NCBI GenBank assembly: GCA_017882185.1
Contig: JADGQA010000004.1
Coordinates: 1 to 41,283 of the forward strand
Length of the DNA stretch: 41,283 nt
Direction of reading: 5' to 3'
DNA from: Bacteroidota bacterium
Lineage (GTDB): Bacteria > Bacteroidota > Ignavibacteria > UBA10030
Made by a program: the position numbers and the translations under genes. Shown here piece after piece: positions 32,101 through 39,263 of the stretch. The notes under the pieces were generated by a model. The model was given only the letters and a program-made list of their open reading frames with translations. It was not told the DNA's origin and made no database searches. Within the stretch, counting starts at the first letter, position 1. Each line of letters starts with the position of its first letter.

Positions 32101-32628
32101 ACGACCCCGGATCCGGTACTGCAGGATGATATCCTCGACGTGACATTGCCGATCATGTGGTTTGGCACCATTACAAGAAGGACTACCACCGCTTGGAGGT
32201 CTAATAATGTCATGGAGATCCTTGCCAACCATATCAATACGGCCGATGATGTGTTCACGTTTACCGCCCCTGCGCCGACGTTCAGCACGGCGACGGCTCA
32301 GGCAGACGTGAACAAGATCAACGTCTTCCCGAACCCATACTACGGTGTCAATCCAAACGAGACGAACCGTCTGGGCAAGTATGTTCGGTTCACTCATCTT
32401 CCGGGTGGTGCGACAATCCGCATCTTTACACTGGCAGGTGTTCTCGTCAGGACTCTTCCAACAACGGACGGGACTTCGACGTTTACTGATTGGAACCTGA
32501 GGAACGAGAACAGTCTCCCAGTAGCGAGCGGCGTATACATCGCATTCATTGATATGCCCAGCTTGGGAAAAACCAAGACGCTGAAGATTGCGATTGTTCA
32601 GGAAGAACAAATACTACCAACATATTAA
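29197..32628 (+). CDS. Large secreted protein with T9SS/FlgD-like C-terminal domain
   Basis: 1143 aa; signal peptide; C-terminus NVFPNPYYGVNPNETNRLGKYVRFTHLPGGATIRIFTLAGVLVRTL...WNLRNENSLPVASGVYIAFIDMPSLGKTKTLKIAIVQEE. Confidence 0.75.
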   Translation: MKSRIKVTVLFFAMLLMVIPSPAKEKPGTKKGLSKVTAGQPYVVMNGNNQTAWFRSDGFFPQIVSQSWNGEFPRGCGVGDIYQEGVVFGGFVTDGLFTNSLRVTGDTYFIGMQPGAMNADGTVNAGDAGDAGSRAFQVRGDMPLSVQSDPTQWPDLGPDAASYFQVPQPSVSDGQKTQIATQYFTDWKEWPAAKGAPWYIDSVKQVRYDAAYDYTNPHDIPGIPGATKTIWFVCNDATASVTGPFAGSPPIGMEEQSTLWSYASSTPLNNIIFKQVKLIYKGNPGSPANSEIDSMFVVQWSDPDNGDSGDDYAGSDSLLNLNYVYNSKTIDAKYAAVGLPCPAVGYVFLQGVSHYTGNAADSAILDFRTQHGYKYWHERNGLSTPMTSACYFASGTVISDPDNADYAGTQQWYNLMRGDLPRPAYPAGIPFYKSSTYAVDNGIVTNYILSGDPTTGQGWIDGLDLSTGDRRLVTVHGPITMKKGDTAEVVIALLSGLGADNIGSVKVLKYNVGYAQFAFNNNFNLPTPPPSPRTSVSQLDGKVVLNWGADANSVNTIESSDNNGFAFEGYNVYQLPSPSSTIDQGVRIATYDIVDNVTVIVAPALDQTTGVIVTKPVEFGSDKGISRSLVLTKDYLKQGPLVNGAVYYFAVTSYSYNPNWNNPVSVFQAPFPSLESSPVPLVVEPAATKPGVRFGAGGGDSLHVSHTNTLGGAVSDGSVTAVVLQPDQLTGDTYNVTFDAAGGWSIIDVTKGNTVKLTGTNQAGDANYLTVDGVQVIVAGPPPGMKGYTWTPAAQRFWTFTNGVWGSEGFGGAIGNAFDQWFSGSTVTYDKLKNTEIRFATTDASGNILDPNDANASYAYRYMRAATAAPARPSFTPFIINPTAGYAYQDYNKSMPIAAYDIEAATPRRLMVGYLEDNKINGLVDGKYWPPYAADTTNYGSATDGTVGDNIGANGPREWFYIFDVDYSTTPDPVLQDDILDVTLPIMWFGTITRRTTTAWRSNNVMEILANHINTADDVFTFTAPAPTFSTATAQADVNKINVFPNPYYGVNPNETNRLGKYVRFTHLPGGATIRIFTLAGVLVRTLPTTDGTSTFTDWNLRNENSLPVASGVYIAFIDMPSLGKTKTLKIAIVQEEQILPTY

Positions 32629-32687
32629 CGTGAGTACTGCGAGGTCATTGTGTGTCGCCTCCAACTACTAACAAGGAGCGAAAAATT

Positions 32688-33719
32688 ATGAAGAAGAATG
32701 TAATGCTGGTTGTCTTGGGTGTATGCACCATCCTGCTTGGCACCGCATCTGCGTTCGCGCAGACGAAGGCCGGGCTGTCGGCGGCGCCTGAACTGACGAT
32801 CCCTGTCGGCGCTCGGTATGTTGCCACGTCGGGTGCAAACATCTCCAGTGTCTCCGGGGTCGATGCCATTACCTGGAATCCGGCTGGTCTCGATGCAGGG
32901 AGTGGAAGCAGCGCGCTGTTCTCCTATCGGCAATACATCGCTGATATCAATATAAGTTACGTTGCTCTCGCGACCAAGATCGAGGGGGTCGGGTCACTAG
33001 GGTTGTCCCTCCGCTCGTTCAACATTGGGACCATCCCTGTTACGACGGTGCAACAACCGGACGGCAATGGCCAGGAGATCAGCCCATCGTTTTTCACGCT
33101 CGGTCTGACTTATTCGAAGCAATTGTCTGACCGCGTTGGATTTGGTGTAAATCTCAACGTGGTGAGCGAGAGTTTCGGAGGAGTCTCGGCGAGCGGTCTC
33201 GCGTTTGATGCCGGTGTGCAGTATAAAAACCTCATCGGCGTTGAAGGTTTGGCGCTCGGCGTTACCGTGAGAAATATCGGAACATCGATGCAGTATGGAG
33301 GCTCCAGTTTGTGGGTGCAGGCAAGTGATCCAAATGCCGCCCGCGGATTGAGCTACTACAAAGTCGAAGCTGCTAGTTTCCAAATGCCCTCGGTCATCGA
33401 TCTTGGAGTTGGTTACGCCAAGCCAATCGATGAAGACAATAGCCTGAGGATCAGTGTAGCATATGAAAACGATAACTACGGCATTGACGGATATCGAGTT
33501 GGTGGTGAGTATAACTTCCAAAATTCGATATTCATTCGCGCCGGGTATCTCTACAGCACTGATGTTTCGGGGACAGTCTCGATTTTCCAGAACTACACGC
33601 TAGGAGCGGGTATCAATCTTGAGAAATACGCAGGTATCGGCATTAGCGTTGACTATGCCTACGTTCCTGTGAAGTATTTTTCGGCGAATAATCTGATTGA
33701 CATACGCATGAATTTCTAG
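32688..33719 (+). CDS. PorV/PorQ family outer-membrane beta-barrel protein
   Basis: Starts MKKNVMLVVLGVCTILLGTASAFAQTKAG; VGARYVATSGANISSVSGVDAITWNPAGLD is PorV/UPF0164-like. ATG 32688 has SD aaggag; track opens at 32652. Confidence 0.82.
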   Translation: MKKNVMLVVLGVCTILLGTASAFAQTKAGLSAAPELTIPVGARYVATSGANISSVSGVDAITWNPAGLDAGSGSSALFSYRQYIADINISYVALATKIEGVGSLGLSLRSFNIGTIPVTTVQQPDGNGQEISPSFFTLGLTYSKQLSDRVGFGVNLNVVSESFGGVSASGLAFDAGVQYKNLIGVEGLALGVTVRNIGTSMQYGGSSLWVQASDPNAARGLSYYKVEAASFQMPSVIDLGVGYAKPIDEDNSLRISVAYENDNYGIDGYRVGGEYNFQNSIFIRAGYLYSTDVSGTVSIFQNYTLGAGINLEKYAGIGISVDYAYVPVKYFSANNLIDIRMNF

Positions 33720-33742
33720 CAGAACAAACCCCTCTATCTAAG

Positions 33743-33779
33743 ACCGCCAGTAAGGACTCTCTTGCTGGCGGTTTTTTTT
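33743..33779 (+). terminator. Rho-independent terminator after the PorV-like gene
   Basis: ACCGCCAGTAAG-GACTCT-CTTGCTGGCGGT followed by TTTTTTT; 12-bp stem with one wobble. Confidence 0.93.
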
Positions 33780-34059
33780 GCTTAATCGGCATGGCAGGTC
33801 GCTGCAATTGTTGTGAAGACTGTTGTGGTTGTTCGCCTCTCATTCACTGCCGCTTCAGATTCCAAAGCATCCTTCGTTGAATTTGGAAAACTGTGCAAAC
33901 GGTTTCCGGTTCAGCGAATTTGGAAAGCAAAAGAAAGCAATAGCACTTCTTCTTAAATCATCTTATTTTCATCACCAAGTATCTCCTTGGCCAAAGCTTT
34001 TGCAGGCCGAAACTCGGGCTGTGTAAACAAAGTCAGGAGGCATAGTTCCGGATCCCATC

Positions 34060-35427
34060 ATGAAAAAGACTCTTTTCCTCTTCCTTGCTATCGCCCTTTT
34101 GCAGTCGCTCAGTATTGGACAACAGTATCGTCCTCACGGAGCCTTCGCCTTCAACGCTGATTTTGCCCGATTTCGATACGATTCCACATCCTCCTATGTA
34201 GAGGTCTACTATGGTTTGTATCCGCGGCTCCTGAGCTTTAGTCAAGTTGATAGCGTTTACAAAGGAATGGTCATCGTCAGGACGGTTATTCGCAAGAAAG
34301 GTGCAGACTCAACCGTGCTGGATCAGCGATTGCTCATCCCGGTTACGATTGCAGACACAACATTCCGGAATGTGAATACGACATTCGTCACGCAGACATC
34401 GTATGCGGTGCCTTTCGGGGATTATGTCCTGGAGGTCGCAGCACACGATTCACTTCAGCCGACAATGCGCGATTCGGTGAGTTATTCGCTCACAGTTCAC
34501 TGGTTCCCTTCCTCTGCGGCATCGAGTGACCTGGAGCTCTGTTCAGAAGTCAGTAGCGGGACACACCAATCGAAGTTGTTCGAGAAGAATTCACTTGAGG
34601 TCATACCAAATCCTTCCCTGGTGTTTGGGGTGACATCACATCCCGTTTCATTCTACTACCTGGAACTATACAATCTCCATCCCGATTCTGCATATACCAT
34701 CAAGGTGCGTCTCTATGATGGAACGAACAAGGTCGTTCGTGAAGCAACGAAGAGTCAGAAGTATTCGGCAAAAGACGTTGTTGACGTGGGCATGATGAAT
34801 GTCTCATCATTCCCTTCAGGACGGTATCGAATAGGCGTATCCGTGTATGATCAGGCAGGCACAGAAGTGTGCGGTTCGGCAAAAACACTCTTTCTGAGCA
34901 ATCCGCATATCAAACAACCGGCCGTCGGTGCAGGGACCCTGAACGCAACTGAGTTTGCAGGAATGACGTCGGATGAATTGTCGCAAGAATTTCGCGAAGC
35001 CCAATACCTGGCGTCACAGGATGAAACAAAAAGGTTCAAACAAATGAGCACGCAGGAAGCGAAGCGTGATTTCCTGGCAAAATTCTGGGCCGATGTCGAA
35101 CATGGTCAGGACGGAAGGAAACAGATGGACAGGAATGTATTCCTCCATCGAGTTACCGTGGCGAATCAGCGATATCGCGGGATGGGCAAGGAAGGTTGGC
35201 AAACGGATCGTGGTAGGGTATATCTCCTCTACGGAGAGCCCGAAGAAGTGGAACGATTCCCGAGCGGCCAAGACTCCAAGCCGTACGAAATCTGGCACTA
35301 CTATCAAATCGAGAGTGGTGTGGAATTCGATTTCATCGATCGTTCCGGGTTTGGCAACTATGTCCTTACCAACTCGACCAAACGTGGTGAAATTCAAGAT
35401 GCTGGATGGCAACAGTACTTGCACTAA
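34060..35427 (+). CDS. GWxTD domain-containing protein
   Basis: 455 aa; signal peptide; KEGWQTDRGRVYLLYGEPEEVERFPSGQDSKPYEIWHYYQIESGVEFDFIDRSGFGNY matches the GWxTD family. Confidence 0.88.
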   Translation: MKKTLFLFLAIALLQSLSIGQQYRPHGAFAFNADFARFRYDSTSSYVEVYYGLYPRLLSFSQVDSVYKGMVIVRTVIRKKGADSTVLDQRLLIPVTIADTTFRNVNTTFVTQTSYAVPFGDYVLEVAAHDSLQPTMRDSVSYSLTVHWFPSSAASSDLELCSEVSSGTHQSKLFEKNSLEVIPNPSLVFGVTSHPVSFYYLELYNLHPDSAYTIKVRLYDGTNKVVREATKSQKYSAKDVVDVGMMNVSSFPSGRYRIGVSVYDQAGTEVCGSAKTLFLSNPHIKQPAVGAGTLNATEFAGMTSDELSQEFREAQYLASQDETKRFKQMSTQEAKRDFLAKFWADVEHGQDGRKQMDRNVFLHRVTVANQRYRGMGKEGWQTDRGRVYLLYGEPEEVERFPSGQDSKPYEIWHYYQIESGVEFDFIDRSGFGNYVLTNSTKRGEIQDAGWQQYLH

Positions 35428-36287
35428 TCTGCATATTCCTCGCTGGGAGTGGCAGCACGGCGCCTCCTGCAGACACACTGTTTGTTTCTGAGACTTCATT
35501 TGGATCGTTTGAGCAGGCCACCCGCATAACCGTCAGTCCGGAGGGGAAGGTCTACGTCATTGATTCCAAAAGGAATGCCGTCTTAATTTATAAGTCCCCT
35601 CAAGACTCTCCGTCAGTGCTGGGCGGCTATGGTTGGACCGCTACAACGTTCGACAGGCCCACAGGCGTTGCAACGGATGGTCTCAATATTTACGTTTCAG
35701 ACTACGGCAACCACCGCATTCAACGATTCGATCGGTATTCCAATCTCCTTTCCTCCCTATTTACACGCGACTCGACGTATGCGCCAGCACGGTTTGGCTA
35801 TCCCGCTGGCGTTGAACTTTCAAATCAAGGCGACTTAATAATCCTCGATTCAGAGAATCTGAGGATCGTCGAATTCTCATCTGATTCGAGGTTCGAGAGG
35901 AGTTTTGGTGACCTCAACAAAGCTGGAGGCAAGCTCCAGAATCCCGTAAAAGTCTGTTCTGAAGGAGATCAATACGTTTATGTGTTGGAGAAGAACAAAA
36001 TCCTCGAATTTGATTTTTATGGCAACTATCTTCGATCCTTCGCGCAAGATCTTCACAGCGATATTGTCGGCGGGCAGTCCACTCCCGACGGGATCGCGGC
36101 TGTTAGTGCGGATACGTTGTTTTGGTACAACGTAGATGGTACGGTTGGGTCGGAAACGCCCTTGAGAACGCTTCTGGCCGAAGAACCCATCGTGTCTGTG
36201 ACAGACATTGCGTTCTTCGGCAACCGCATGTTTGTTCTCACTCCCCATCGATGCCACATTTTCAAGTTAGAACCCGTCTATCATTAG
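35406..36287 (+). CDS. NHL-repeat / 6-bladed beta-propeller-like secreted protein
   Basis: 293 aa; blades such as ITVSPEGKVYVIDSKRNAVLIYK, RPTGVATDGLNIYVSDYGNHRIQRFD, YPAGVELSNQGDLIILDSENLRIVEF; overlaps the upstream gene by 22 nt. Confidence 0.82.
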   Translation: MATVLALICIFLAGSGSTAPPADTLFVSETSFGSFEQATRITVSPEGKVYVIDSKRNAVLIYKSPQDSPSVLGGYGWTATTFDRPTGVATDGLNIYVSDYGNHRIQRFDRYSNLLSSLFTRDSTYAPARFGYPAGVELSNQGDLIILDSENLRIVEFSSDSRFERSFGDLNKAGGKLQNPVKVCSEGDQYVYVLEKNKILEFDFYGNYLRSFAQDLHSDIVGGQSTPDGIAAVSADTLFWYNVDGTVGSETPLRTLLAEEPIVSVTDIAFFGNRMFVLTPHRCHIFKLEPVYH

Positions 36288-36415
36288 GCCCACGGAGTGT
36301 GCGCCGGAATGAAGTTCCTTACCGCGTAGCAGACATTTGGTTTCAGGAGGCCAATCGGGTAGCCAGCTCAAAAATGTTTGGGCACAGCAGGAAAATGTTG
36401 CTTCTTGTCTGATCC

Positions 36416-36444
36416 TTGATTCTCAGGCCCTTTTCGATTATTTT
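36416..36444 (+). promoter_or_regulatory. Candidate sigma70-type promoter for ssb
   Basis: TTGATT (36416-36421), 17-nt spacer, TATTTT (36439-36444). Confidence 0.4.
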
Positions 36445-36497
36445 TCGGGGAATACAACACTACCAATCGACTCAATACACACGGGGAGGATCCCATC

Positions 36498-36914
36498 ATG
36501 GCAACGCGCTGCATTAACAAGGTCATATTGATTGGCAATCTTGGCAAAGATCCTGAGCTGCGATATACCAGTAGCGGGGTCGCGGTCGCAAGTTTCACCC
36601 TTGCAACCAACGAATCGTGGAAGGACCCTGAGGGCAATGTGCAGGAACGTACGCAATGGCATAACATCGTTGCATGGAGAAAACTGGCCGAGATATGCGG
36701 GGAATATCTAAAAAAGGGGGGCAAGATCTATTTAGAGGGGAAACTGCAGTATAGAAATTATGATGACAAGAATGGCGTAAAGCGTTACGTCACGGAAATC
36801 GTGATTGACGAGATGCTTATGCTCGACAACAAAGGTGGATCTGCTTCCGCCGGCGAAACGGCTCCGACACATGAAGAAGCGCCGTCCAGTCCGGCAACCG
36901 ACTTGCCATTCTAA
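36498..36914 (+). CDS. ssb: Single-stranded DNA-binding protein
   Basis: 138 aa; [35 protein letters not shown]...; acidic C-terminal tip DLPF. Confidence 0.97.
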   Translation: MATRCINKVILIGNLGKDPELRYTSSGVAVASFTLATNESWKDPEGNVQERTQWHNIVAWRKLAEICGEYLKKGGKIYLEGKLQYRNYDDKNGVKRYVTEIVIDEMLMLDNKGGSASAGETAPTHEEAPSSPATDLPF

Positions 36915-37204
36915 CTCAACGGAGACTGTCCTCCACAACTGGAGATTCCTGCTTGGGTTTCTAGTGTCACACTTGGTCAACCGACACAAGGCGATGCATT
37001 CGTGTTACCCTTCCTGCACCTACTCGTTGTGATGTGGGGGATGCTCCATTCTTGGACAATTGCATCGGAATCAACCGGACAATCGGTCGCAACAATGCCT
37101 CTCATGAAAAAAGCAATAGCCTCGCACAGATTACTGTTCTGCTTTGGATTGGACAGAGATTGATCACGAAACCCTCGTTCCCGATCACTTCGCGTAAGAA
37201 CTCA

Positions 37205-38902
37205 ATGATTCGATCAAGCCTGATGTATTTTTTCAGTGCTATCGTGTGCCTGTCATCCTTCGCCTCCTCTTCGTCAAAGCGACCGGTCCAGGCAAAACAT
37301 GGGATGGTTGTCTCTGCAGAAAAAATCGCATCCTCAGTCGGTCTGGAAATTCTGAAAGAGGGAGGAAATGCGGTGGATGCTGCCGTTGCAACGGGATTTG
37401 CTCTTGCCGTCACATTTCCCCAAGCGGGGAACATTGGAGGTGGCGGATACATGGTGATAAGGATGGCCGATGGCCGGACTACGTCGTTTGATTACCGCGA
37501 ACAAGCTCCCGCCAAAGCAACGCGCGATATGTTTCTTGATGTGAACGGTCATTTCCTTTCTTCGAAGAGTGAACAGGGATATCTTTCAGCGGGGGTTCCG
37601 GGATCTGTAGCGGGGATGTTGGACGCGCTGGAAAAATATGGCACGATGAAACGGGACCAGGTGTTGACTCCGGCAATACGATTGGCTGAAAAAGGGTTTC
37701 CTGTCGGGGCAGGATTGGCGAAGGTCATGAATGAGAAGTGGAGAGAATTCAAATTGTATTCTTCTACCATGAAAGCCTTTGCACGAAAAGGCAAACCGTA
37801 TCGTAGAGGTGACACTCTCATTCAAAAAGAGCTCGCGGAAACACTCAAGAGGATCCTGAAAGATGGAAAGGATGGATTCTACCAGGGCAAAACGGCCGAA
37901 TTGCTCGTGAAAGAGATGAAGAAGGGAGGCGGACTCATCAGCCAAGAGGATTTAAAAGCCTACCAGGCATTGGAGAAGCCTGTCGTTGAGGGGACATATC
38001 GCGGTTGTGATATCATTTCCATGGGACCTTCAAGTTCGGGTGGGGTGGTTTTGATTCATTTGCTGAATTTGCTCGAGCGATACGATATTGCAACAAGCGG
38101 TTTTGGCACTCCTCGCACCATCTCCCTCATGGCAGAAGCGATGAAGCTTGCCTATGCAGATCGCGCTGAATTTCTGGGCGATGCCGGTTTCTATCCGGTA
38201 CCCGTGAAGAAGTTGTTGTCGAAGGAGTATGCTGATGGGCGGGCTGCATTGATCGATACGGTCAGAGCCACCCCAAGCACGGAAATTTCTCATGGGACAA
38301 TCCCACCGCATGAAGAAACCGAGACTACCCATTACTCGGTTGTCGACAAATGGAGAAATGCTGTCAGTACCACGACAACGATCAACAGTTGGTTCGGATC
38401 GGGTATCGTAGTCGGTGGAGCCGGATTCTTCCTGAACAACGAAATGGATGACTTCTCCGGCAAGCCGGGAACACCCAACCAGTATGGACTTCTTGGCGGG
38501 GAAGCAAACTCCATTCAGCCGAACAAACGGATGTTGAGCGCCATGACGCCGACCATCGTGTTGAAAGATAACCAACCGTATCTGGTCGTTGGTTCTCCAG
38601 GCGGTTCGACAATCATTACCACGGTCTTGCAGGTCGTCCTCAACGTCATTGATCACAAGATGAACGTGAAGGAGGCCGTGGATGCCAAGAGAATTCACCA
38701 TCAATGGTACCCCGACACACTCTTCTTTGAGCACAAAAGCCTTTCGAAAAAAGTCGCAAAGAGTCTGAGAAAACGCGGCTACAACGTTGCCGAGCGGACA
38801 GGGTCTCAGGGACGTGTAGAAGCAATCCTTGTTGATAGGAAGAATGGGATCCTTTATGGAGCTACCGATCCCCGTGGGCATGGAGCAGTCGCAGGTTATT
38901 GA
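37205..38902 (+). CDS. ggt: Gamma-glutamyltransferase
   Basis: GMVVSAEKIASSVGLEILKEGGNAVDAAVATGFALAVTFPQAGNIGGGGYMV; catalytic Thr context ETTHYSVVDKWRNAVSTTTTINSWFGSG. Start MIRSSLMYFFSAIVCLSSFASS gives a signal peptide; track opens at 37034. Confidence 0.95.
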   Translation: MIRSSLMYFFSAIVCLSSFASSSSKRPVQAKHGMVVSAEKIASSVGLEILKEGGNAVDAAVATGFALAVTFPQAGNIGGGGYMVIRMADGRTTSFDYREQAPAKATRDMFLDVNGHFLSSKSEQGYLSAGVPGSVAGMLDALEKYGTMKRDQVLTPAIRLAEKGFPVGAGLAKVMNEKWREFKLYSSTMKAFARKGKPYRRGDTLIQKELAETLKRILKDGKDGFYQGKTAELLVKEMKKGGGLISQEDLKAYQALEKPVVEGTYRGCDIISMGPSSSGGVVLIHLLNLLERYDIATSGFGTPRTISLMAEAMKLAYADRAEFLGDAGFYPVPVKKLLSKEYADGRAALIDTVRATPSTEISHGTIPPHEETETTHYSVVDKWRNAVSTTTTINSWFGSGIVVGGAGFFLNNEMDDFSGKPGTPNQYGLLGGEANSIQPNKRMLSAMTPTIVLKDNQPYLVVGSPGGSTIITTVLQVVLNVIDHKMNVKEAVDAKRIHHQWYPDTLFFEHKSLSKKVAKSLRKRGYNVAERTGSQGRVEAILVDRKNGILYGATDPRGHGAVAGY

Positions 38903-38954
38903 ACTTGCATGTTCCACCTAAGTTTTGTATCGTAGACCCACGCAACTGTTCTTT

Positions 38955-39146
38955 TCAATAACCGTGATGGTGTCCCGCCCAAACCGATTGGTTTACGCGG
39001 GATGAAAAGGGAATTCCGTTTGCAACATATTCGGAAGCTGCCCCGCAACTGTAAGTGAGGAGATCTGAATTGCACGTCACTGTGGTTTTTCAACCACGGG
39101 AAGACATTCAGGCGAACCAACACTCACGAGCCAGGAGACCTGCCAT
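38955..39146 (+). promoter_or_regulatory. Cobalamin (adenosylcobalamin-type) riboswitch
   Basis: Conserved core: AAAAGGGAATTCCG...CGGAAGCTGCCCCGCAACTGTAAGTG...CCACGGGAAGAC...CACTCACGAGCCAGGAGACCTGCC. Confidence 0.95.
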
Positions 39147-39208
39147 TACAAGCCACCAAGATACCTTCGCGGGAAGGTGCTTACTCGACTATAGACTTCG
39201 CAGTCATG

Positions 39209-39242
39209 AGCCCCAATCTTCGCAAAGGTTGGGGCTTTTTTT
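39209..39242 (+). terminator. Rho-independent terminator, expression platform of the cobalamin riboswitch
   Basis: AGCCCCAATCTT-CGCA-AAGGTTGGGGCT then TTTTTTT, between aptamer and btuB. Confidence 0.92.
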
Positions 39243-39263
39243 ATACATATCGAGGGATACAAT

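Noticed and set aside
31615-32610. Antisense 331-aa ORF opposite the 1143-aa secreted protein
   Set aside because: The sense strand has the signal peptide and recognisable C-terminal domain; the antisense translation is compositionally odd.
33880-33950. Two copies of GAATTTGGAAA near 33879-33930, considered as a repeat element
   Set aside because: Only about 11 nt and two copies; too short to call a repeat or regulator site.
33823-34026. 67-aa ORF between the PorV-like and GWxTD genes
   Set aside because: No SD and no recognisable motif; probably intergenic.
37034-37204. N-terminal 57-aa extension of ggt in the ORF track
   Set aside because: The downstream ATG 37205 gives a proper signal peptide; the upstream stretch has no family similarity.
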